Shown here: piece by piece, positions 1 to 5,041 of the stretch
Position numbering within the stretch: the stretch's first letter is position 1
How the letters are laid out: each line of letters opens with the position of its first letter
Origin: Lentibacillus sp. Marseille-P4043
GTDB lineage: Bacteria > Bacillota > Bacilli > Bacillales > Amphibacillaceae
DNA: 5,099 nt
Reading direction: 5' to 3'
Assembly (NCBI RefSeq): GCF_900258515.1
Contig: NZ_LT984884.1
Coordinates: 1,744,177 to 1,749,275, forward strand
Position numbers and translations under genes: made by a program
Notes under the pieces: model-generated
Told to the model about the DNA's origin: nothing
The model's database searches: none
The model's input: the letters and a program-made list of their open reading frames with translations, nothing else

Positions 1-13
1 TAAGCATGAAAAT

Positions 14-77
14 ACCCCCAGTTTGGTTGATGGTTTCTTTGCAGTTCTATTATACCAAATTTTAGGGGTGTTTTTTT
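14..77 (+). terminator. Possible terminator hairpin of an upstream gene
   Basis: ACCCC (14-18) can pair with GGGGT (65-69), and inside it TTTGG (22-26) with CCAAA (55-59). Seven T residues follow at 71-77. This could end transcription of a gene lying left of the window. The 28-nt apical loop and the bulges between the two short stems make it weaker than the other terminators here, and the upstream gene cannot be seen. An unrelated palindrome or a leader structure is an alternative. Confidence 0.35.
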
Positions 78-210
78 AGCTTTTATTAAATTATCGAATT
101 TTCAGAGTGACTTTTTCAGTGGCCTCAACCTGTCCCCATGTCCCAGTGGCATATCTATCGCACTCCAAACATACAATTGTACTAACTAAACCGGACTGGG
201 GGAGTTAGTG

Positions 211-603
211 ATGGATGGTTCGTTGATTATTTCGGAGGATGATTTAAAGCGATATGTTGAATTAAATGATCAAAAGAAGCAAATTGATCAGGAAATGAAA
301 CAGTTGAAAAATAAATTTCATCAATTGTTGGATGATTCGATTGGGAAAGAAGAGAAGGGGGAACTTGAGCGGGGGAGGTATAAACTTCAGCGTCAAGTGC
401 GTTCCCAAATTCGCTATCATGATGAAACGACTGTTGCTAAGTTGGAAGAATTAAACCTGGAAGATTGCATTGTACTCGTGAAACGTCCAGATCCTGACAA
501 ATTGGAGGCGGCAATTAAATTAGGCATGGTGGATGAAGCGGAATTTGGAGATTGTAAGCGTACAAAGGTGACGCAAGCGATTGTTGTGAAGGAGACGTTC
601 TGA
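211..603 (+). CDS. Hypothetical protein, 130 aa, coiled-coil N-terminus
   Basis: I do not recognise this protein. The ATG at 211 follows GGGGGAG (198-204) with 6 nt between, so it is preferred to the GTG at 208, which would be only 3 nt away. The product is soluble, with no signal peptide or membrane segment. Residues about 8-42 are rich in Lys, Glu, Gln and Leu with heptad-like spacing and probably form a coiled coil. Residues about 50-130 look like mixed alpha/beta and end in a basic strand-like stretch (CKRTKVTQAIVVKE). Cysteines occur at 86 and 115. The helical-hairpin-then-beta layout is loosely like small phage accessory proteins that sit beside nucleases or recombinases, but no signature supports this and there are no phage neighbours. 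The gene appears to be monocistronic, with a strong terminator about 80 nt downstream. The upstream promoter is unclear: TACAAT at 172-177 lacks a good -35. Confidence 0.6.
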   Translation: MDGSLIISEDDLKRYVELNDQKKQIDQEMKQLKNKFHQLLDDSIGKEEKGELERGRYKLQRQVRSQIRYHDETTVAKLEELNLEDCIVLVKRPDPDKLEAAIKLGMVDEAEFGDCKRTKVTQAIVVKETF

Positions 604-680
604 TCGGCGGAATTAGAGGATTTTTTACTATCTATCCTTAGACATGCACCCGGTTATCCAGAATAATCACATCTCACCAT

Positions 681-728
681 ACTGTTAGCTAAACGATGAA
701 GTCCCACTACTTTAGCTAACAGTTTTTT
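681..728 (+). terminator. Rho-independent terminator of the 130-aa gene
   Basis: A perfect 13-bp stem pairs ACTGTTAGCTAAA (681-693) with its reverse complement at 711-723. The loop is 17 nt, and a run of six T residues (723-728) follows. It ends the unit at 211-603 and insulates the tagU-like promoter downstream. Confidence 0.9.
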
Positions 729-776
729 GCCTGCATAATTTTACTTCCACCACAACGGGTATTAATCTACAGACAC

Positions 777-805
777 TGTAAAGCCTAAGCATTAAATGGT
801 ATAAT
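777..805 (+). promoter_or_regulatory. Sigma-A promoter with extended -10, upstream of the tagU-like gene
   Basis: A perfect TATAAT (800-805) is preceded by TG at 797-798, giving the extended -10 form TGnTATAAT. The best -35 at 17-nt spacing is TGTAAA (777-782), which is weak, as is usual for extended -10 promoters. Transcription would start near 812, leaving a leader of about 28 nt before the ATG at 840. No operator was recognised. Confidence 0.65.
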
Positions 806-839
806 AGTCACAGAAATTTATGGATAGAGGAATGAAAAC

Positions 840-1781
840 ATGGTAGAAGGCAGACGATCAGATAGACGAAAAAAGCCAAAACGTCGTTGGTTGAAAATAA
901 GCTTAGTCGTCATTTTAGTGCTTGTGCTCGGTGTTGGGGCATATGCATATTCGATTTATCATAATGCAAAACAAACCGTAAATGAGAAAATGCATCAAAC
1001 AGTGGACTCGATTGATCATAATGATGGAAAAAAGAAAATTAATGCCGAAAAACCGCTTAACATTTTACTACTTGGCGTTGATAAACGTGCAGGTGACCGT
1101 GGACGTTCGGATGCACTAATGGTACTGTCAATGGAACCAAAAAAAGATAAAATGAAACTGATTAGTATACCACGTGATACTCGCGCGGAAATTGTCGGAA
1201 AAGGGCGTGAGGATAAGATAAATCATGCCTACGCATATGGTGGAACTGACATGTCCATCGCCACCGTTGAAAATTTCCTTAATGTCGAGTTGGATTATTA
1301 TGTCGAGATGAACATGGAAGGGTTATCAAAAATGGTTGATGCTGTCGGCGGGATAACCGTTAATAATGAGCTTGAATGGTATGATGAAGGGTACTACAAA
1401 AAAGGATACCATTACGAAAAAGGCAAAATAACGTTGGATGGTCCACAAGCAATGGGCTATGTCCGTATGCGGCACCTTGATCCGAATGGTGATTTTGGCC
1501 GTACGAAACGTCAGCGTCAAGTTATCGAGGCCATTATTGATAAAGGTGCAAGCATCGCATCGGTTAATAAAATTGATGATATGATTGATGTGCTTGGTAA
1601 TAATATGGCAACCAATCTGGATTTTGACGATATGAAAAATTTACTCTTCAACTATAAGGATGTACGAAAAAATGTGGTTCGTTATATGATGGAAGGAAAT
1701 GGAACAAAGATTGGCGGCACGTATTATTTAATTGTGCCCGATTCGGAAATTGCTAAGGTGCACGATATGATAGTGAAGTAA
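840..1781 (+). CDS. tagU: LytR-CpsA-Psr (LCP) family cell wall polymer transferase, TagU-like
   Basis: LCP enzymes act on the outer face of the membrane. They move undecaprenyl-phosphate-linked anionic glycopolymers, such as wall teichoic acid, onto the C6 hydroxyl of peptidoglycan N-acetylmuramic acid. The 313-residue protein has a short basic cytoplasmic tail (residues 1-19, many Arg/Lys), one membrane anchor (about 19-38), a linker, and an LCP domain (about 73-240). Family landmarks are present: LLLGVDKR (76-83), GRSD (88-91), SIPRDT (109-114), DKINHAYAYGG (125-135), VGGI (169-172), YVRMR (207-211) and GDFGRTKRQRQVI (217-229). The conserved Asp and Arg residues that bind metal and the lipid pyrophosphate are therefore intact. 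Length and sequence are close to Bacillus subtilis TagU (formerly LytR) as I remember it. AGAGGA (826-831) precedes the ATG by 8 nt. It is a single-gene unit with its own promoter and terminator. Paralogues TagT and TagV are alternatives for the exact name. Confidence 0.93.
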   Translation: MVEGRRSDRRKKPKRRWLKISLVVILVLVLGVGAYAYSIYHNAKQTVNEKMHQTVDSIDHNDGKKKINAEKPLNILLLGVDKRAGDRGRSDALMVLSMEPKKDKMKLISIPRDTRAEIVGKGREDKINHAYAYGGTDMSIATVENFLNVELDYYVEMNMEGLSKMVDAVGGITVNNELEWYDEGYYKKGYHYEKGKITLDGPQAMGYVRMRHLDPNGDFGRTKRQRQVIEAIIDKGASIASVNKIDDMIDVLGNNMATNLDFDDMKNLLFNYKDVRKNVVRYMMEGNGTKIGGTYYLIVPDSEIAKVHDMIVK

Positions 1782-1794
1782 AATTATAATAAGG

Positions 1795-1827
1795 GCCCGC
1801 ACTTGGCTGAGGGAGTGCGGGCTTTTT
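1795..1827 (+). terminator. Rho-independent terminator of the tagU-like gene
   Basis: A perfect 9-bp GC-rich stem pairs GCCCGCACT (1795-1803) with AGTGCGGGC (1814-1822). The loop is 10 nt and five T residues follow (1823-1827). It starts 13 nt after the stop codon. Confidence 0.95.
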
Positions 1828-1868
1828 ATTATGCCTATTTTCAGTAACGAAATCATTCTTTGTTTTGG

Positions 1869-1927
1869 GGCGAATGTTCGCGTGCTTCACTTGTCCACTA
1901 AAGCGGGAAGCGCCTTGATCTTCAGCC
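1869..1927. repeat. Possible degenerate remnant of a Bacillaceae intergenic repeat
   Basis: The stretch AAGCGGGAAGCGCCTTGATC (1901-1920), followed by TTCAGC, resembles from memory a GC-rich intergenic repeat of Bacillaceae that contains AAGCGGAAGCGCCTTG and then TCAGC. Short complementary arms lie nearby: GGCG (1869-1872) with CGCC (1911-1914), and GCTTC (1884-1888) with GAAGC (1907-1911), but they overlap and do not make one clean fold. No coding sequence is present. This is a weak call and may be ordinary spacer. Confidence 0.25.
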
Positions 1928-1935
1928 GTTGTTAT

Positions 1936-1964
1936 TTTTCAATCCGAATCCACAGTGATATAAT
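1936..1964 (+). promoter_or_regulatory. Sigma-A promoter, probably for the EpsN-like gene
   Basis: TTTTCA (1936-1941) and a perfect TATAAT (1959-1964) are 17 nt apart, and TG at 1956-1957 gives an extended -10. The next rightward gene starts at 2309, so the transcript would carry a leader of about 340 nt that includes the palindromic repeat at 2108-2215. A second TATAAT at 2032-2037 has no matching -35 and is not called. Confidence 0.55.
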
Positions 1965-2107
1965 AGGAATATAGTAGCAAGTAGATTTATCCCAAATTTA
2001 ACAATAATCCCCTCACAATAAAGCTCTACTTTATAATGGCTGAATGGCTGTATTCTAAAAGATTGTTGTTATTGAAGAAATATTTAAGCAAATATTACCT
2101 CACAAGC

Positions 2108-2215
2108 AGCCCGTATACATGTAGACTCCTGGGGAGGAAAGGCATCGATGAGACCCGCAGTGCGTTAGCACGAGGAGGCTCAATAGTCGACCCCGGAAAG
2201 CGAAATATACGGGCT
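2108..2215. repeat. Structured palindromic intergenic repeat, Bacillaceae type
   Basis: Perfect 10-nt inverted ends, AGCCCGTATA (2108-2117) and TATACGGGCT (2206-2215), enclose nested stems: CTGGGG (2129-2134) with CCCCGG (2191-2196), TGAG (2149-2152) with CTCA (2179-2182), and a small hairpin GTGC-GTTA-GCAC (2160-2171). The internal text (GACTCCTGGGG, GAGACCCGCAG, GCGTTAGC, GAGGAGGCTCA, CCCCGGAAAGCGA) matches from memory a roughly 100-nt structured repeat found in many intergenic regions of Bacillaceae, often with GACTCCTGCGGG and CCCGCGGAAAGCGA. Its function is not known to me. It sits in the likely leader of the EpsN-like gene and carries several substitutions relative to the remembered form, so this copy may be old. 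An open frame running through it (2036-2224) is not a gene. Confidence 0.8.
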
Positions 2216-2308
2216 ACGGGATAGAAGGCACAAACAATACAAAACAGCCTTTATAACTGAATTCAAACACGAACCAACAAAATTCACGCAACAAAGAAAG
2301 GAAATTCG

Positions 2309-3454
2309 ATGGAGACATTAGAAAAAATTTTCCTCTCATCACCACACATGAGCGGAAACGAGCAGAAATATATACAAATGCCAACCGGTCGTGATTGGGC
2401 ATCGACACTTGGAAATAATGTTGATGCGTTTGAAAATGAACTAGCCACATACAATTTGATTAACGATGCGACAGCGGTCACGTCTAGAACGGCAGCAATA
2501 CAATTGGCACTGCGCTTAACACATGTCGGAAAAGGTGATACGGTTTTTTGTTCTTCGTTAACCTCAGTGGAAACCGCGAAACCAATTGTGTTCTATGGGG
2601 CAAAACCGGTTTTTATTGATTCTGAACCAGATACATGGAATATGTCACCAGCCGCATTACAACGCGCTTTTTTAGATGCCATCGAACAGAAAAAACTTCC
2701 GAAAGCAGTAGTAATTGTTAATTCGTATGGCCAAAGTGCAAAAATGGATGAGTTACTAGAAATTTGTGATGCATACGGCGTTCCTGTGATTGAAGATGCT
2801 GCAGAATCGCTTGGCAGTGAGTTTAAAGGGAGGAAAAGTGGTACATTTGGCCGCTTTGGCATTTTCTCGTTTGACGAAAGTAGTATCATCACGACATCTG
2901 AAGGAGGAGCACTGATTTCAAATGATGTGGAGGCGTTGAAGAAAGCGCGATTTTTAGCAACGCAATCACGTGACCCTGCACTTCACAATCAGCATAGTAC
3001 CGAGGGTTACAGCTATCGTATGAATAATATTGTTGCTGGTTTCGGACGGGCACAGTTGGAAGTGTTAAATGACCATGTTGCCAAGAGACGTGCGGTGTTT
3101 GACCGTTATCATGAGGCTTTTGACCAAATGGACGGAATTGAATTTCAGCCGGAATTGGAAGAATCGAAATCCAATCGGTGGTTAACCGCATTTACGATTG
3201 ATCCGGATATCACTGGTATTTCCCGTGATGACATTATTCGCGCGTTTGAAGCGGAAAATATTGAAGTGTGTCCTGTATGGCAGCCAATGCATTTGCAGCC
3301 GCTATTTATTGAAATGGATTATTATCCTCATGAAGAAGGAAAAAGTGTATCCGATCAATTGTACGAAAAAGGTGTTTGTTTACCGAGCGGATCGGATTTG
3401 ACGGAAGCAGAGCAAGAACGCGTTATTCAAGTAATTCAAGATCTTTTAAAATAG
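2309..3454 (+). CDS. EpsN-like DegT/DnrJ/EryC1/StrS family protein lacking the PLP-binding lysine
   Basis: The family contains PLP-dependent sugar aminotransferases. EpsN makes an amino sugar for exopolysaccharide in Bacillus. At 381 residues the length is normal, and the scaffold matches EpsN throughout as remembered: IFLSSPHMSGNE (7-18), KPVFIDSEPDTWNMSP (99-114), YGQSAKMDE (140-148), VPVIEDAAESLGS (158-170), SGTFGRFGIFSF (177-188), SNRWLT (288-293) and CLPSGS (357-362). The Asp that binds the PLP ring nitrogen (D163) and the phosphate-contacting S187 are kept. However, the motif FSFNGNK reads FSFDESS, so the Schiff-base lysine is S192 (codon AGT, 2882-2884). Other pocket positions differ too: SGTAALH reads SRTAAIQ (59-65), SFTFVATAN reads SLTSVETAK (83-91), and RPLWKP reads CPVWQP (321-326). 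Transamination by the usual mechanism is unlikely. It may be a diverged enzyme (ColD-type sugar dehydratases also lack this lysine but use His) or a non-catalytic protein. AAAGGAA (2297-2303) supports the start. The gene is monocistronic, with no eps genes nearby. Confidence 0.88.
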   Translation: METLEKIFLSSPHMSGNEQKYIQMPTGRDWASTLGNNVDAFENELATYNLINDATAVTSRTAAIQLALRLTHVGKGDTVFCSSLTSVETAKPIVFYGAKPVFIDSEPDTWNMSPAALQRAFLDAIEQKKLPKAVVIVNSYGQSAKMDELLEICDAYGVPVIEDAAESLGSEFKGRKSGTFGRFGIFSFDESSIITTSEGGALISNDVEALKKARFLATQSRDPALHNQHSTEGYSYRMNNIVAGFGRAQLEVLNDHVAKRRAVFDRYHEAFDQMDGIEFQPELEESKSNRWLTAFTIDPDITGISRDDIIRAFEAENIEVCPVWQPMHLQPLFIEMDYYPHEEGKSVSDQLYEKGVCLPSGSDLTEAEQERVIQVIQDLLK

Positions 3455-3460
3455 AAGTTG

Positions 3461-3496
3461 AGGTTCATGTCGATAGTTGGCATGGATCTTTTTTTT
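3461..3496 (+). terminator. Rho-independent terminator of the EpsN-like gene
   Basis: GGTTCATG (3462-3469) pairs with CATGGATC (3481-3488), with two G-T wobbles, and eight T residues follow (3489-3496). It lies 7 nt after the stop codon and closes a single-gene unit. Confidence 0.85.
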
Positions 3497-3571
3497 GATT
3501 GAGTGCGCGCGGCAGGCATTTGATTAAAAGCATCTTTTTTGGAAAAAGTAATGGTGAAAAGAGGTGCTATG

Positions 3572-3760
3572 ATGAAAGAAACTAATAAAAAATTTACAGC
3601 AGCGGGGACAGACATTGATGCGGTCAAACAGCAAAATGATGATTCTGGCATGTCGTATAATGAAGCGAAAGAATTTATTGCGAAAACTACTGGTGGACAT
3701 GGTACTGGCGTTTACAGTGATACCGATCGTGCGGAAGTCCGGAATAAAAATCAGAGCTAA
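3572..3760 (+). CDS. Gamma-type-like small acid-soluble spore protein
   Basis: Gamma-type SASPs are made in the forespore, do not bind DNA, and are degraded at germination as an amino-acid store. The 62-residue product is small, polar, and rich in Asn, Gln, Asp and Lys. It has two copies of the gamma-type signature: GTDIDAVKQQN (12-22) and YSDTDRAEVRNKNQS (48-62), like the T-D-x-x-x-V-R/K-x-Q-N units of SspE. Between them lies an SYNEAKEFIAKTTGG segment (28-42) unlike the Gln/Gly-rich spacers of classical SspE, and the EFASE site normally cut by the GPR protease is absent. The ATG at 3572 is preferred because GAGGTG (3561-3566) lies 5 nt upstream. An ATG at 3569 and a TTG at 3539 are in frame but worse placed. 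No convincing sigma-G promoter was found. It converges with an alpha/beta SASP gene, which supports a spore role. Confidence 0.7.
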   Translation: MKETNKKFTAAGTDIDAVKQQNDDSGMSYNEAKEFIAKTTGGHGTGVYSDTDRAEVRNKNQS

Positions 3761-3771
3761 CCATTTTAATG

Positions 3772-3801
3772 TGCTGGTCGTTGTTGACGACCAGCATTCA
3801 T
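3772..3801. terminator. Shared hairpin between convergent SASP genes
   Basis: A perfect 9-bp stem pairs TGCTGGTCG (3772-3780) with CGACCAGCA (3788-3796), with a 7-nt loop. It lies between the stop codon of the rightward SASP gene (3760) and the stop of the leftward one (3803). Rightward it is followed by TTCATTTTA. Leftward, the reverse strand reads CATTAAAATGG. T runs are short on both sides, so it is probably a modest bidirectional terminator. Confidence 0.65.
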
Positions 3802-3802
3802 T

Positions 3803-4045
3803 TTAGTTGCGTTTCATTTGCTCTTGCGCCATTTTGACCATTTCTTTCACCATATTTCCACCGATTGGGCCGCCAATCTTGCCCGCTTGTTCGGAGGTAA
3901 GCTGGCCATTATATTTTTCTTTTAACGGAACGCCCTGTTCGTTAGCCACTTCATATTTCACATCATCCGGATTAGCGCTGTTCACGTCGTATCCTTTTGC
4001 CTTCATGACGCGTCCTTTTAATTGATCTAAATCTTTCTTAGCCAC
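3803..4045 (-). CDS. Alpha/beta-type small acid-soluble spore protein
   Basis: Alpha/beta SASPs coat forespore DNA, shift it towards an A-like form, and protect it from UV, heat and peroxide. GPR protease destroys them at germination. The 80-residue product has both family signatures: KYEVANEQGV (30-39), where GPR is expected to cut after the Glu of E-V-A, and TSEQAGKIGGPIGGNMVKEMVKMAQ (50-74), carrying the conserved GG and the MVKEMV DNA-contact helix. The first signature has Gln (38) where a hydrophobic residue is usual. The N-terminal 29 residues are rich in Lys and Asp. The start is GTG (complement of 4043-4045) with a perfect AAGGAGG (complement of 4054-4060) 8 nt upstream. The motif spacing is closer to minor or SspF-like members than to SspA/SspB, so no symbol is given. 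A sigma-G promoter would be expected just right of 4060, but none is clear. Confidence 0.9.
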   Translation of the reverse strand: MAKKDLDQLKGRVMKAKGYDVNSANPDDVKYEVANEQGVPLKEKYNGQLTSEQAGKIGGPIGGNMVKEMVKMAQEQMKRN

Positions 4046-4187
4046 GTATAACGCCTCCTTATTAAATAGGCTTTCCTAAATGGCAGTGTTCACTCTATGG
4101 TAATTTTTTAATAAGGGGTTTGTTGCATTCTTTTATTCATAAAAATGTTCATTAAGGAAATAGTAATTAGGACAAGGAGGGATCGTG

Positions 4188-4283
4188 ATGGGAAAAGATT
4201 ATGAAAAAATCTACAACGCATATAAGGAACAAAGTGAGCAACAAGCTGGCGTAGAAGCTGGGCGGAGCAGCCGTCAAGGCTAA
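4188..4283 (+). CDS. 5' part of a small gene interrupted by a group II intron
   Basis: ATG (4188) has an excellent AAGGAGG (4174-4180) 7 nt upstream, which is strong evidence of a real translation start. The frame reads 31 codons to TAA at 4281, but the last part lies inside intron sequence. The true first exon ends near 4233 or 4250, depending on the 5' splice site. The exon-encoded part, beginning MGKDYEKIYNAYKEQ, is hydrophilic and helix-prone. I do not recognise the family. The gene is divergent from the alpha/beta SASP gene, sharing a 127-nt spacer between the two ribosome binding sites. A sporulation role is possible by neighbourhood only. The rest of the gene should lie beyond 5097, outside the window. 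If the intron no longer splices, the product is a 31-residue fragment. Confidence 0.5.
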   Translation: MGKDYEKIYNAYKEQSEQQAGVEAGRSSRQG

Positions 4284-4773
4284 GAATCTAATGGAGTGAA
4301 AGTCTCCTGTCATCAATTAACCGGTTCGGATGACTAGCATATCCAATGCGTGGGGAGGTAACAAACTACGTTCTGCTTGGAAGTAAAAGTCACGGCAGCC
4401 TATTCTACACAGAGAGGATAAGGTTGGGATAGTCAGCGTGACAAGCAAACACAGAGGCTGGAAGGCTTTAACGAATACTGCAGTCCCGAAATCTACGCCC
4501 CTCAATGAAGCTATCCGAGGGATATTTGCTTAGCGTCGACCTTTGCCTAGTGGGGGAAGACCGATGTCTTACAGGAAGTAACGGTTAAAAGCACTGTAAG
4601 AGCAGCCGGGGCATGGGTTCTTGCATCTGTGGAAAGATTCTTAGAGATAACGACGGGAAGGTCCTACTTCTAATTGATATGGTACTAATCAATGAAGACT
4701 TGTCATATAAGAGGCACAATAGAAATTGACAAGATGATTTAGGACTGGCGCATGAGGACGTAGTAGCTATGAG

Positions 4774-4837
4774 GAAAGGGTAATTCCTTTCTAAGAGTAA
4801 GTAAATTACACTTCTATCAGGGTAACACCTATGATAG
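4774..4837 (+). ncRNA. Intron internal stems, probable domain III/IV region
   Basis: GAAAGG (4774-4779) pairs with CCTTTC (4786-4791). CTATCA (4814-4819) pairs with TGATAG (4832-4837), with an inner GG/CC. In ORF-bearing introns the maturase ribosome binding site and start codon follow soon after this region; here only about 165 nt of non-coding sequence separates it from domain V. The domain assignment is inferred from position and from similarity to Ll.LtrB. Confidence 0.5.
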
Positions 4838-5004
4838 AGCGAAGGACCTCTGGGCACTTGGATTGCAAGGACAACAAGACTCGGAGCTTGTAATGAACTC
4901 CAGGCTAGTATAAAAGTAAACCATTAATTGATGGGGGAATATGTGTACCTACATTTAATCCTGCGGTTAATTGGGAAGGCTTGTATATGATTTATCCAAG
5001 GTCA

Positions 5005-5038
5005 GAACCGGACTCGGGAAAACCGACCGTCCGGGATC
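5005..5038 (+). ncRNA. Group II intron domain V (catalytic hairpin), with unusual triad
   Basis: The element is exactly 34 nt, the usual size of domain V. The lower helix is CCGGAC (5008-5013) with GTCCGG (5029-5034). A two-nucleotide bulge follows on the 3' side (5027-5028), then an upper helix TCGG (5014-5017) with CCGA (5023-5026), closed by a GAAAA loop. The canonical base GAGC/GUUC reads GAAC/GGATC, so the catalytic AGC triad is AAC (5006-5008) and its partner strand is also altered. The bulge is CC rather than the usual AC type. These changes would be expected to weaken or abolish catalysis. Confidence 0.85.
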
Positions 5039-5041
5039 GCA

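Noticed and set aside
117..150. Direct repeat CAGTGGC at 117-123 and 144-150
   Set aside because: A single 7-nt repeat pair is expected by chance, and nothing else marks a binding site.
172..177. TACAAT as a -10 box for the gene at 211
   Set aside because: No -35-like hexamer lies 16-18 nt upstream, and there is no extended -10 TG. It would also leave a leader of only about 25 nt. Not strong enough to list.
1871..1880. CGAATGTTCG as a LexA/SOS-like operator
   Set aside because: The Bacillus LexA box is CGAAC-n4-GTTCG (14 nt). This site is four bases too short, is not next to a promoter, and no SOS gene is nearby.
2036..2224. Plus-strand 62-codon open frame starting with ATG
   Set aside because: It runs through the palindromic repeat, has no ribosome binding site, and its C-terminal half is the typical meaningless translation of that repeat.
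2593..2892. Minus-strand 99-codon open frame
   Set aside because: It lies opposite the strongly supported EpsN-like gene, and its product resembles no protein. It is a shadow of that gene.
2889..3191. Minus-strand 100-codon open frame
   Set aside because: It is also antisense to the EpsN-like gene, with odd composition and no ribosome binding site context. It is a shadow.
3497..3571. Sigma-G promoter for the gamma-type-like SASP gene
   Set aside because: GCATT and CATCTTT elements occur, but the spacing (about 12 nt) and match are too poor to support a call.
4317..4505. Minus-strand 62-codon open frame
   Set aside because: It lies within intron domain I and has no coding features. Conservation here is of RNA structure.
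4585..4857. Minus-strand 90-codon open frame
   Set aside because: It lies within the intron RNA, opposite its functional strand, and its product (Ser/Leu/Arg-rich) has no recognisable motif.
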